Source: an uncultured Candidatus Saccharibacteria bacterium (GTDB lineage Bacteria; Patescibacteriota; Saccharimonadia; Saccharimonadales; Saccharimonadaceae). From it: a stretch of 42,207 nucleotides of DNA. Below are positions 1-8,235 of this stretch, one piece after another. The first letter of the stretch is position 1. Each line of letters opens with the position of its first letter. A model generated the notes under the pieces. The model saw only the letters and a list, made by a program, of their open reading frames with translations, was not told where the DNA came from and made no database searches. A program made the translations under genes and the position numbers. The DNA is taken from the NCBI GenBank assembly GCA_938041555.1, contig CALIAC010000026.1:1-42207 (forward strand), read 5' to 3'.

Positions 1-1365
1 GTATTGCGGCGGCACGTCACCATCGCAAGAAGCCACACTCCGCATGCCACTGATCGCTATTGCCTTTGGCGCGCCTGTTGCGTCAAAGTCGTAGGTGATA
101 TCCTCGCCATAGTAATTAAAATGGCTACCGCGTACAATACGTAGTGTTGTATCATCCACAACTTCTAATGATTCCGCTGCTGCAAACGGCTGCCACGTAT
201 TTGGATTGATGAGCTGCAGCCCGTGGCGCGTCGCGACGATTTGGTATATATTGTACTGATTAGCAAAGCGCCCTTCAAAGCGACGAAGCTTGGCACTCGC
301 CTGCTGTTCATCACCAAACGCATCAATAATAGCCAAAATCGAGCGCGCCATCTCATCTGGTGCGGCATCTCGTGCATTCGCCATTACAGACACAACCACA
401 TGGTCCCGCGTGCGAAGCCACGTCCGGCTGACAAAACCAGGAAAGCGACCACTGTGGCCAATCAGCGCAGTACCATCAGTACATTGCTCGACATTCACAC
501 CCAGGCCATAGGCCATTGCTGTACTTGGTGCGTTCGTGTAACCCCAGGCGCGGCGCTGCATTTCGCGCTTAGTTGCATCGCTCAGCAGCTTGCCCGAGCC
601 AACCCGCAACGCAGCCACAAAGCGGGCGAGATCATGAGCAGTCGTGCAAAAGCCAGCTGCTGGTTGCAACACTCCCGTTGTGAGGTGTGGGTAGGCTTGA
701 CGCTGCTGGGTGAGCGCCACACGGCTATAGCCAGTTGCCATCAATACATCAGGCGAATATTCTGGTATGGTGTGCAATAAGCCAAGCGGCTGGATGATAT
801 GCTCTGTCACATACTCGGCATATGACTGGCCACACACCTGTGCAATCACTTGCCCAAGCAGCGCAAACCCAAAGTTCGAGTACTTAAACTCCGTATTTGG
901 CTCGCAGACCAGATGGGTCTGCATCATTTGCTGCTGCAATGTAGCATAATCAGGAAAGGCCGTCTCCCCTTGCCAAAACCCCGCCGCTGTTCCATCACGA
1001 ATTACGCCAGCCGAATGGCTGAGAAGTTGCCGCAATGTGATGGTTTGCCAGCGGGTATCGGGGTGTTCAGCCAGCCATGGCAGGTATGTCGTAATGGTAT
1101 CATCGATCCGCAACAACCCCTGCTCTTGCAGCTGTAGTAGTGCCGTCGCAGTAAACATCTTGGAGTGTGATGCTGCGCGCAGTAGATGGTTCGTCGTGAG
1201 CGGTGTGGCGGTCTCTTGGTCAGCAACACCATAGGCGCGATGAAATACAACCTCATCTTGCTGGGTAATCGCCACCGCAAAGCCTGGCCACGAAAGCCAC
1301 TTGCTCCGCAGTGTCAGCCATGAGTCAATAAATTGCATTGTTCGCTCGGGTAGCTCCATACTCAT
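1..1365 (-). CDS. Serine hydrolase, class C beta-lactamase/PBP4-like family (3' end beyond the window)
   Basis: I translated this frame by hand; it is open from an ATG at 1365 to the window edge (455 codons, no stop seen), so the C-terminus is missing. The protein begins MSMELPERTMQF. It shows the three motifs of the family: SxxK (Ser-His-Ser-Lys near residue 67), YxN (Tyr-Ser-Asn, in EFKYSNFGFALLG) and HxG (His-Ser-Gly, in LIGHSGRFPGF). Enzymes of this fold are D-alanyl-D-alanine carboxypeptidases, esterases or beta-lactamases, and sequence alone does not separate these. No signal peptide is visible, so a cytoplasmic esterase or amidase is possible. It starts 33 bp downstream of the ABC exporter stop on the same strand, so it is probably the last visible gene of the marR-ABC-ABC operon. 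No Shine-Dalgarno is evident before the ATG. An alternative start is Met3 at 1359. Confidence 0.88.
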   Translation of the reverse strand, partial: MSMELPERTMQFIDSWLTLRSKWLSWPGFAVAITQQDEVVFHRAYGVADQETATPLTTNHLLRAASHSKMFTATALLQLQEQGLLRIDDTITTYLPWLAEHPDTRWQTITLRQLLSHSAGVIRDGTAAGFWQGETAFPDYATLQQQMMQTHLVCEPNTEFKYSNFGFALLGQVIAQVCGQSYAEYVTEHIIQPLGLLHTIPEYSPDVLMATGYSRVALTQQRQAYPHLTTGVLQPAAGFCTTAHDLARFVAALRVGSGKLLSDATKREMQRRAWGYTNAPSTAMAYGLGVNVEQCTDGTALIGHSGRFPGFVSRTWLRTRDHVVVSVMANARDAAPDEMARSILAIIDAFGDEQQASAKLRRFEGRFANQYNIYQIVATRHGLQLINPNTWQPFAAAESLEVVDDTTLRIVRGSHFNYYGEDITYDFDATGAPKAIAISGMRSVASCDGDVPPQY

Positions 1366-1398
1366 ACTACCGAGTATACCATGGGGAGCTATCTCATA

Positions 1399-3408
1399 TT
1401 ATACCTTTTCCGCAAACTGGCTCCGATACAGCTCCGCATAAAAGCCACTCTGGGCGAGCAATTCATCGTGCGTGCCCTGCTCGATAACATTACCGTCCTT
1501 TACCACAAGGATGAGGTCGGCGTCGCGAATCGTGCTAAGGCGATGAGCAATGACAAAACTCGTCTTGTGCTGCATCAGCCTATCCATCGCCTGCTGGATA
1601 AGCACCTCGGTGCGAGTGTCGACCGAGCTGGTGGCTTCGTCCAAGATGAGCATCGGCGTCTTGGCCAGCATAGCGCGGGCAATTGTCAGCAGTTGCTTCT
1701 CCCCTTGCGAAATATTGGTCGCGGCTTCGTCGAGCACCATGTCGTAGCCACCCGGCAGCGACCGGACAAAATGGTCGACATGCGCCTCACGTGCCACCGC
1801 CAGTAGCTCAGCTTCGCTCGCCTCATGATTACCATAGCGCAGATTGTCGCGGATCGTCCCATGGAAAAGCCACGTATCTTGCAGCACCATGCCAAAGAGC
1901 TGCCGCACACTGCTGCGCGTCATCTGGGCAATATCCACCCCATCGATCAGGATCTGACCACTGTCAATATCATAAAATCGCATCAAGAGATTAACCAGCG
2001 TCGTCTTGCCCGCACCGGTTGGCCCAACAATCGCCACCCGCTGGCCGGGTCGAATATGAGCCGAAAGGTGCTTAATAACCGGCGTCTTTGTGTCGTAGCC
2101 AAAGACCACATCACGAAACTCCACTTCGCCGCGCACCACTGGTAGCGTGGTAGCGGGCACAGGGTCGGGTGCTTCAGCCGGCTCTTTGAGAAACTCAAAG
2201 ACTCGCTCGGCCGCGGCTGCCGTCGATTGCAGCACATTGGCAATATTCGCCGTTTGGGCAATTGGCTGATTGAACTGCTGCATATACTGGATGAAGGCCT
2301 GAATATCGCCAATCTTAATTCTCCCCTCGATCGCCAGCCATCCACCAAGCACTGCCACACCAACATAGCCAATATTCCCCACCACATTCATCACCGGATA
2401 CATCAAACCAGAGAGGAACTGCGACTGCCACGCGCTCGAGAAAAGCCGCTGATTAATCTGCCGAAAGGTCGCCAGCGACCGCTCCTGCCCACGAAAGGCG
2501 CGCATCACCTGGTGGCCAGCATACATCTCTTCAATATGGCCATTGAGCTCACCCAGCTCATCTTGCTGGCGGATAAACTGCGTCTGTGAGCGCCGCGTAA
2601 TCATAACGATCAACCCCATCGACAGTGGCACAACCAAGAGCGCCACCACAGTCAGCAGCCAACTAATCGACAGCATCATCCCCATAATCCCAACCAGCAT
2701 CACCACTGCACTCATCATTTGCGACAGGCTTTGGGTAAGTGTTTGACTTACCGTATCAACATCGTTGGTAATGCGGCTGAGAACGTCGCCATGGGTTTGC
2801 GTGTCGAAGTAGCGCAGCGGCAAGCGATTGATCGCCTTTGAGATATCGCGGCGCAGCTGGTACGTCAGCTTCTGGGTAATATTCGTCATTAGCCAGGCCT
2901 GTCCATAGCGAAACAGCGCACTGATCACATAGAGCCCCGCTAGCCAGAGGATAATCTGCAGGATCGCATCGTAGTGGAAGGTGGGCTGCCTGCCCAGATC
3001 AAGCGTTTTGATCGTCTCGCGGGCCGAAACAGGCAGCGCTTCGGTCAGCTGCTTACCCTGGGGCGATGCCATGAATTGCTCACCTGTCATGCCCGCGGGG
3101 ATCGTCACGCCAGCAGGAAGCTTCTCGTGGATAGCATCATACGTACGCAGGCGCGTGTAGTCATCGACAATCTGGTTGGTCGCGTTGCCGAGCAGCTTGG
3201 GGCTAACGATCGCAAACAGTGTGCTGACAATCGTCAAACCAATCACCAGCATCAGCTGCCAACGAAAGGCGCGCAGATACCGCAGCAGCGTACGCACCGT
3301 CGAACGAAAATCCTTAGCTCGCTCCGTCCCGCCACCAGCGACTGGCCCACCCATTGGGCCGCGGCGCACTCCCGATGAGCGTGGCCGTGCAGACGATTGC
3401 TGGCTCAT
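1399..3408 (-). CDS. ABC exporter subunit with fused TMD-NBD (consensus Walker motifs)
   Basis: A 669-residue type I ABC exporter half-transporter. A basic, Gly/Pro-rich cytoplasmic N-terminus (residues 1-40) is followed by a six-helix transmembrane domain (about 50-350) and a nucleotide-binding domain. The NBD has Walker A GPTGAGKTT at about 462, Q-loop LQDTW, signature ISQGEKQ at about 566 (variant of LSGGQ), Walker B LILDEATSSVD at about 587 with the catalytic Glu, and an H-loop His in IAHRLST near 621. It overlaps the upstream ABC gene by 4 bp, so the pair very probably forms a heterodimer like LmrCD, BmrCD or TM287/288. In that arrangement this subunit provides the catalytic Walker site and the non-canonical signature. 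Substrate is unknown; MarR control and the family suggest drugs or toxic amphiphiles. Confidence 0.93.
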   Translation of the reverse strand: MSQQSSARPRSSGVRRGPMGGPVAGGGTERAKDFRSTVRTLLRYLRAFRWQLMLVIGLTIVSTLFAIVSPKLLGNATNQIVDDYTRLRTYDAIHEKLPAGVTIPAGMTGEQFMASPQGKQLTEALPVSARETIKTLDLGRQPTFHYDAILQIILWLAGLYVISALFRYGQAWLMTNITQKLTYQLRRDISKAINRLPLRYFDTQTHGDVLSRITNDVDTVSQTLTQSLSQMMSAVVMLVGIMGMMLSISWLLTVVALLVVPLSMGLIVMITRRSQTQFIRQQDELGELNGHIEEMYAGHQVMRAFRGQERSLATFRQINQRLFSSAWQSQFLSGLMYPVMNVVGNIGYVGVAVLGGWLAIEGRIKIGDIQAFIQYMQQFNQPIAQTANIANVLQSTAAAAERVFEFLKEPAEAPDPVPATTLPVVRGEVEFRDVVFGYDTKTPVIKHLSAHIRPGQRVAIVGPTGAGKTTLVNLLMRFYDIDSGQILIDGVDIAQMTRSSVRQLFGMVLQDTWLFHGTIRDNLRYGNHEASEAELLAVAREAHVDHFVRSLPGGYDMVLDEAATNISQGEKQLLTIARAMLAKTPMLILDEATSSVDTRTEVLIQQAMDRLMQHKTSFVIAHRLSTIRDADLILVVKDGNVIEQGTHDELLAQSGFYAELYRSQFAEKV

Positions 3409-5186
3409 AACGCCCCTCCTTGCGCGGCGACACCAAACGGAGCAGGCCGCTCGAGCGCAGCTAGCTCATGCTCGCTCAGCTGCGATGCAGCAATCTCTTG
3501 GTATACTGCACAGGTCTGCATGAGCTCCTGGTGCCGCCCTTGGCCAACGATCTTCCCTTCATCTAGCACAATAATATTATCTGCTTTGACAATTGTATGG
3601 ATTCGCTGCCCAACAATCAGCACCGTCTTGCCCGCCACCTCCTGCGTGAGGCGGCGGCGCAGCGCGGCATCCGTCCGCGCATCAAGTGCCGAGAACGAAT
3701 CATCAAAGATATACACCTGGGGCTGCGCGGCCAACGCCCGGGCGATCGCTAGGCGCTGGCGTTGCCCGCCCGAGACATTGCTGCCACCTTGCGCAACCGC
3801 GCTTGCCATACCATCATCGAGCCGGGCAATGAACTCGCTCGCCTGCGCCACCTCTGCCGCATGAGCAATCGCCGCCCCATCGGCCTCAGGTGCGCCATAG
3901 GCAATATTGCTGGCAATACTCCCCCGAAACAGTACACCCTTTTGTGGGACGTAGCCAATCTGGCTGGCTAGGTCAGTCAACCTGAGGTGACGGATATCCA
4001 CCCCATCAAGCAAAATCTGCCCGGCCGACACATCATAAAACCGCGGAATCAGGTTGACTAATGTCGACTTGCCCGAGCCCGTGCTGCCAATAAACGCCGT
4101 CGTCTGGCCAGGCTCTGCCACAAAGCTAATGCCGCTAAGCACCGGCTCATCTGCCCCTGGGTAGGCAAAAGTAACGTTGCGAAATTCAATCCGCCCCGTG
4201 CCACCCGGCGCGAGCGGCTGAGGTTCAGTCGGGTCAGTGATCGACGGCTTGGTATCGAGCACCTCCGCTACCCGCCGCACCGACACAGCTGCGCGCGGTG
4301 CCATAATAAACACCATCGAGATCATCAAGAACGACATAATCACCTGCAAGGCATATTGCAAAAAGGCCATCATATTGCCAATCGCGAGGCGCCCATCACC
4401 AATCGCCAGCGCACCATACCACACTACCGCCACACTTGCGAGATTCATCACCAGCATCATCACTGGCTCCATCACCATCATCAGGCGATTGACTACGAGG
4501 TTGAGCCTAGTGAGCTCGTGGTTGACAGTATCAAATTTTGCTTCTTCGACTGCCTCGGTATGAAAAGCCCGCACGACGCGCAGACCCGTCAGGTTCTCGC
4601 GGGCGACTAAGTTCAGCTTATCCACCACGCTCTGCAAGCGCTGAAAGCGGGGCATCGCCGCAATAAACAAGCCAGTAATGACCACCAAAAGCACCGCAAC
4701 CGCCAGAGCAATAATCCAGCTCAGGCTTGGTGCATTGGCCAGCGCCTTTTGCAGGCCAGCCACGGCCATAATCGGTGCCATCAAGGCAATGCGCAGCAGC
4801 ATAATCGCCGTCGATTGGATCTGCTGGATGTCATTCGTCGAGCGCGTAATCAGCGACGCTGTCGAGAAACGGTTAAAGTCCGCCACAGCATAATCCTCCA
4901 CCCGGGCAAACACCTGGTCACGCAGCTGCTGGCAGAGGCCAGTGGCAATCCGCGTCGCAAAGAAGACCGACACAATCGTCCCCACCGCACCAGCCAGCGT
5001 TACCACGATCATCTGCCAGCCATTATGCCACAGAACAGCCATGTCGGAGCCAACGATGCCATTATTAATAATCGCCGCCATAAAGTCTGGCAAACTGAGC
5101 GTTGCCATCACCGAACCATACGTTGCGGCAACCAGCAGCCCGAGCTGCCACCAATATCCCCAGAGTAGTCGCCAGATGTACTTCAT
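3405..5186 (-). CDS. ABC exporter subunit with degenerate catalytic residues
   Basis: A 593-residue TMD-NBD half-transporter and the partner of the following gene (stop/start overlap of 4 bp). Transmembrane helices occupy about residues 15-310. The NBD shows Walker A GSTGSGKST at about 367, Q-loop VPQKG, a canonical signature VSGGQRQR at about 471, and Walker B YIFDDSFSALD. The residue after the Walker B Asp is Asp (about 496), not the catalytic Glu, and the switch region reads GQRIHTI with Gln where His is expected. Loss of both residues in one subunit, with the canonical signature kept, is the hallmark of asymmetric heterodimeric exporters: the degenerate site binds ATP but hydrolyses it poorly. 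The start overlaps the marR stop region by 4 bp, so the three genes are translationally coupled. Confidence 0.93.
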   Translation of the reverse strand: MKYIWRLLWGYWWQLGLLVAATYGSVMATLSLPDFMAAIINNGIVGSDMAVLWHNGWQMIVVTLAGAVGTIVSVFFATRIATGLCQQLRDQVFARVEDYAVADFNRFSTASLITRSTNDIQQIQSTAIMLLRIALMAPIMAVAGLQKALANAPSLSWIIALAVAVLLVVITGLFIAAMPRFQRLQSVVDKLNLVARENLTGLRVVRAFHTEAVEEAKFDTVNHELTRLNLVVNRLMMVMEPVMMLVMNLASVAVVWYGALAIGDGRLAIGNMMAFLQYALQVIMSFLMISMVFIMAPRAAVSVRRVAEVLDTKPSITDPTEPQPLAPGGTGRIEFRNVTFAYPGADEPVLSGISFVAEPGQTTAFIGSTGSGKSTLVNLIPRFYDVSAGQILLDGVDIRHLRLTDLASQIGYVPQKGVLFRGSIASNIAYGAPEADGAAIAHAAEVAQASEFIARLDDGMASAVAQGGSNVSGGQRQRLAIARALAAQPQVYIFDDSFSALDARTDAALRRRLTQEVAGKTVLIVGQRIHTIVKADNIIVLDEGKIVGQGRHQELMQTCAVYQEIAASQLSEHELAALERPAPFGVAAQGGAL

Positions 5187-5653
5187 GCTCGCTCCGCCTT
5201 ATGCGGCTGGGCAATTTTATCAATGAGCTGGTCGAGTTGCACTAGCTCGGCATCACTCAGTACCGCAAAGAGATCAGCAATCGTCTCCGTCATATACTGC
5301 TGGAAGTGATCGGTTATCTGCTGGCTCTGCGTCGTCAACTGCAGACGCACCACCCGTCGATCGTGCTGGTCTGGCGTGCGCTGGACGAGCTGTTTTGCCA
5401 CCAGCACGTCAAGAATCTGCGTCGCCGCACCCTTGGAGACGCACAGCTTTGCGGCCACATCACCCATCGTCTCGATTGCCCCACTATGCAATAGGCCCAG
5501 CACATGCCAGTGAACAGGCGCCAAACCAAACTGCTGATCCGTCTGGCGCTGAGCGCGTGCCAGGCGCTGCTTGAGCTGAAATAAGTAGCTCGTGATGTTC
5601 TCAATACATACTTGGCGCTGCGGCTGTGCACCTGACTTTGCTTCTACCTTCAT
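5183..5653 (-). CDS. MarR-family transcriptional regulator
   Basis: A 156-residue winged-helix regulator of the usual MarR length. N-terminal dimerisation helices are followed by a helix-turn-helix region (DVAAKLCVSKGAATQILD, about residues 86-103), a wing with the family's DxRR pattern (DQHDRRVVRLQLT), and C-terminal helices. It is the first gene of an operon with two ABC exporter subunits, which it probably represses together with itself: a perfect palindrome covers its promoter. The ATG at 5653 lies 9 nt after the predicted -10 box with no Shine-Dalgarno, so the mRNA is predicted to be leaderless or nearly so. Family knowledge suggests release from DNA by a small ligand, perhaps a pump substrate; the ligand cannot be read from sequence. 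Confidence 0.9.
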   Translation of the reverse strand: MKVEAKSGAQPQRQVCIENITSYLFQLKQRLARAQRQTDQQFGLAPVHWHVLGLLHSGAIETMGDVAAKLCVSKGAATQILDVLVAKQLVQRTPDQHDRRVVRLQLTTQSQQITDHFQQYMTETIADLFAVLSDAELVQLDQLIDKIAQPHKAERA

Positions 5654-5654
5654 A

Positions 5655-5691
5655 CAATGAATAGTTTACTACCTAAACTATTCATTGTCAA
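5655..5691 (-). promoter_or_regulatory. marR-ABC operon promoter with embedded 33-bp palindromic operator
   Basis: On the minus strand TTGACA (5686-5691) is followed after 17 bp by TAAACT (5663-5668) and, 9 nt later, by the marR ATG. A perfect inverted repeat with 14-bp arms, CAATGAATAGTTTA and its complement, occupies 5655-5668 and 5674-5687 around a 5-bp spacer. It covers the whole region from -35 to -10. MarR proteins bind palindromes of this kind, so autorepression by promoter occlusion is the natural reading. The -35 box overlaps the stop codon of the upstream GH18 gene. No U-tract follows, so this is unlikely to be a terminator. Confidence 0.85.
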
Positions 5692-7058
5692 TACCTTTTT
5701 ATATGCCGGCGGCGCCTGGCAAACACTGCCGCGCCAATTCCACCCAGCACAACCAGCGCCGCTCCGCCATAATAGAGCAGCGGCACATTATCACCAGCCG
5801 CTGCCAATGCCCCCTCGTGCGGTGGCTGGCTTGGTTGTGGCTGTTCGGCCTGTGAGATATGCATTACCTTCGGTGGCAGCGTGATATTCTGTGACTGATT
5901 TGGCTGCGGCTGAGTCGACGATGACGCGGCGCTGCCATGCAGCGTGTGGTCGAGTTGCCGCAGCAACGCATCATTACTCTGCGGGTCAGAAAGATAGCGC
6001 CAGACAATAATCCCTTGCAAGTTGTGCTGCTGGACATACTCTGCCTTATACTTCATCGACTCCGCATCGTCATAGCTAATAAACTCACGCCGCGCGGCAT
6101 TGTAGAGATACGGCGCTTTGCTTGCGTCGTCCCAGTAGCGAGTATAGCCATTCTTATTAATATACTCTCGCTCGAGCCGGTCATACGTGGTGTGATATTC
6201 GCCAGCCTTTTGGGTATCCCCCACAGGCTGATGCAACCCATGATTCACCTCAGCAACCGAGGTGAACCGCCGGCTATACCACCCCGCCCCGATCGTTAAT
6301 TTGTTTGTTGGTGCGCCATGAGCTTGGTAGTGCTGCACCGCCGAGTTGGCACTCTGGTCGAGCGGGTCATCCGGCGCAGTATAGAGCCCAGCATGGTGCC
6401 CAGCGTGCGTCTTGAACGAGCCAAACCCCCGCATGTCATACGTCATAATTGCAATCTGGTCAAGGTACTGCTGGTACTCAGCAAACTTATTTTGCTCGGC
6501 ATACCACTTGGCTGGTGCACCGGTCATCGAAATACTCGGCTGGCGTCCACTGGTGGTCGTTGCTGCGCGCAAGTCGCGTAAAAGAGCAATCAGATCAGCC
6601 TGCTGACTCCCCTTTGGAAATTCCCAGTCGATATCCACCCCATCTAACTGATGAGCCTGCAGCGCCTCCTTGACAGAGCTCACAAAGGCCTGCCGGGTAC
6701 TTGCTTGGCGCACCATCGCATCGAACTCACTCCGCGCGGCATCACTACCGCCACCAATTGAGAGAATAAGGGAGATACGCGGATTAACCGCCCGAATCCG
6801 CTGCAGCGTGGCTGCTTGCGTGAGGTGTGACAGTGTATCAAGCGTTAGGCGCCCATCGGCCGCAATACGCCCAAAATGAACAATGAGCCGATCGATCATC
6901 TTTAGATGGTCGTCAGCCACCTTTGGGAGATTCTCGTCACTGACATAAACCGAGATTGTCCCCCGCTCCGCAGCCTGAGCTGGCACTGGAGCCATCAGCT
7001 GGCATCCGACTGCTATCATCATGACACTGAGCACACTTTTCACTATTGCTGTCCGCAT
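5688..7058 (-). CDS. Secreted, membrane-anchored GH18 glycoside hydrolase
   Basis: A 456-residue protein. It has an N-terminal signal peptide (hydrophobic about 8-25, likely cleavage after AQA near 29), a GH18 TIM barrel (about 33-360), a Ser/Gln/Pro-rich linker (about 375-420), and a C-terminal transmembrane helix (about 423-445) ending in a basic tail RRRRHIKRY. The barrel carries SIGGG (about 100-104) and the catalytic DGVDIDWE, with the acid Glu at 146, plus the downstream MTYDMRG motif. The family cleaves chitin or other beta-1,4-GlcNAc polymers, including peptidoglycan and N-glycans in some members. The anchor places the enzyme on the cell's outer face, facing a host cell or biofilm matrix. 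It has a strong AGGAGG Shine-Dalgarno about 6 nt before the ATG. Substrate is inference only. Confidence 0.9.
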   Translation of the reverse strand: MRTAIVKSVLSVMMIAVGCQLMAPVPAQAAERGTISVYVSDENLPKVADDHLKMIDRLIVHFGRIAADGRLTLDTLSHLTQAATLQRIRAVNPRISLILSIGGGSDAARSEFDAMVRQASTRQAFVSSVKEALQAHQLDGVDIDWEFPKGSQQADLIALLRDLRAATTTSGRQPSISMTGAPAKWYAEQNKFAEYQQYLDQIAIMTYDMRGFGSFKTHAGHHAGLYTAPDDPLDQSANSAVQHYQAHGAPTNKLTIGAGWYSRRFTSVAEVNHGLHQPVGDTQKAGEYHTTYDRLEREYINKNGYTRYWDDASKAPYLYNAARREFISYDDAESMKYKAEYVQQHNLQGIIVWRYLSDPQSNDALLRQLDHTLHGSAASSSTQPQPNQSQNITLPPKVMHISQAEQPQPSQPPHEGALAAAGDNVPLLYYGGAALVVLGGIGAAVFARRRRHIKRY

Positions 7059-7138
7059 ATCGCCTCCTTGCTTTTGCTAGCTGTCTCCTTCTAGTCTATA
7101 TCGTTTGCCAGAATAGGTAAAGTGTGAGGTGGTATAGA

Positions 7139-8179
7139 TTACTCGTCATCAGTGGTTGGCGCGCGATGAGTTGGCCAGTACCGATCAAGCACTACATAGG
7201 GCAGCTGCTTATACCGACACCATAGCACGATCGTGACAAGCAGCGTCATCAATGACACAAACGGCAGATGCACCATCGACAGCACCGCAATATAGAGCAG
7301 CCGCACCGCATAGAATACCACGCGGTGGAACCACCCTCGCGGCCGATCATCCAGCGAAATACCCGTTAGCCAGCCACCGAGCGTCCTCCCCTGTGCCACC
7401 AGCGGAAGGATGGCATGCACGAGCGCAATAAAGCCATATGGAATGATCTGCGTCAGCATCTGCATCTGTTCAGTCCACTGCCGTGAATGCAATACATTGA
7501 AGAGTGTGAGTGCCACCATCACAATTGTTGAGCCAATCGCCACTCCAGTCATATCAACGACAAAGGCAACGATACGCCGCACAAGGCCTGGCTGGCGAAT
7601 CGTCGTTGCTCCACGCTCCGTATCGCGAAGATTTGGCAATAGCCAACCCAACCAAAAACCCAGCAGTGCCCCGCTCGTATTGAGCAGCAAGTCATCGACA
7701 TCAAACAGCCGATAGCTACACGGATACACGCCAAACACCCCCGTGAGCTGCGTGAGTTCAATCACCACCGACGTCATAAGGCCAATCGCCACCACAGTCC
7801 ACCAGCGCACCCGATACATCGCCCGCAAAAACGCCCCCAGTGGCACAAAGAAAATAATATTAAGCACCACCTGTAGCAACGCCCGCACACCCTCATGCGA
7901 GATATCGAAAATCGACGCCAGTGGTGTAAGCTGCGGTTGGATGTGATGACTCCCGCAAAAGCGCGCCGCATTATCTGGCATCGGGTAAAGCGTAAAGGCA
8001 GCCAGCGCCAAGCCATAAAGCACTACCAAATACGTCATGACTACCCGGCCAAATGCCACCCGGCGAAAGCGGATATAATGTACCAATAACAGCGGCAACG
8101 TCAACACAAGTGCAGCAAATGGCCACATCACAAGCGCCACCCGAAACGACGCGGTAAAATTCCCTAAGAATGAAAGCAT
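7139..8179 (-). CDS. VanZ-RDD fusion membrane protein
   Basis: A 346-residue polytopic membrane protein. The N-terminal half (about 1-175) resembles VanZ-like proteins: several TM helices with the conserved stretch LNIIFFVPLGAFLRA and a following region FDVDDLLLNTSGALLGFWLG. The C-terminal half (about 185-330) resembles the RDD family, beginning RRIVAFVVDMTG and containing GRTLGGWLTGI. The VanZ family is linked to low-level teicoplanin resistance and envelope functions in Gram-positive bacteria; RDD proteins are poorly characterised transporters. The promoter TTGACA-18-CATACT ends 10 nt before the ATG, predicting an almost leaderless mRNA. It lies 57 bp downstream of the copper ATPase but probably has its own promoter. 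Confidence 0.82.
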   Translation of the reverse strand: MLSFLGNFTASFRVALVMWPFAALVLTLPLLLVHYIRFRRVAFGRVVMTYLVVLYGLALAAFTLYPMPDNAARFCGSHHIQPQLTPLASIFDISHEGVRALLQVVLNIIFFVPLGAFLRAMYRVRWWTVVAIGLMTSVVIELTQLTGVFGVYPCSYRLFDVDDLLLNTSGALLGFWLGWLLPNLRDTERGATTIRQPGLVRRIVAFVVDMTGVAIGSTIVMVALTLFNVLHSRQWTEQMQMLTQIIPYGFIALVHAILPLVAQGRTLGGWLTGISLDDRPRGWFHRVVFYAVRLLYIAVLSMVHLPFVSLMTLLVTIVLWCRYKQLPYVVLDRYWPTHRAPTTDDE

Positions 8180-8189
8180 ACTGCGCGCT

Positions 8190-8219
8190 AGTATGACATA
8201 GACAGCGCAAGTCTGTCAA
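8190..8219 (-). promoter_or_regulatory. Promoter of the VanZ-RDD gene
   Basis: On the minus strand, a consensus -35 TTGACA (8214-8219), an 18-bp spacer and a -10-like CATACT (8190-8195). The ATG at 8179 follows 10 nt later, leaving only about 3 nt of leader if transcription starts at the usual distance. Confidence 0.6.
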
Positions 8220-8235
8220 TAACGGAGCTCGCGAC

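Noticed and set aside
5655..5687. Palindrome as a terminator for the GH18 gene
   Set aside because: No U-tract follows on the transcript, and it coincides with the -35/-10 of marR.
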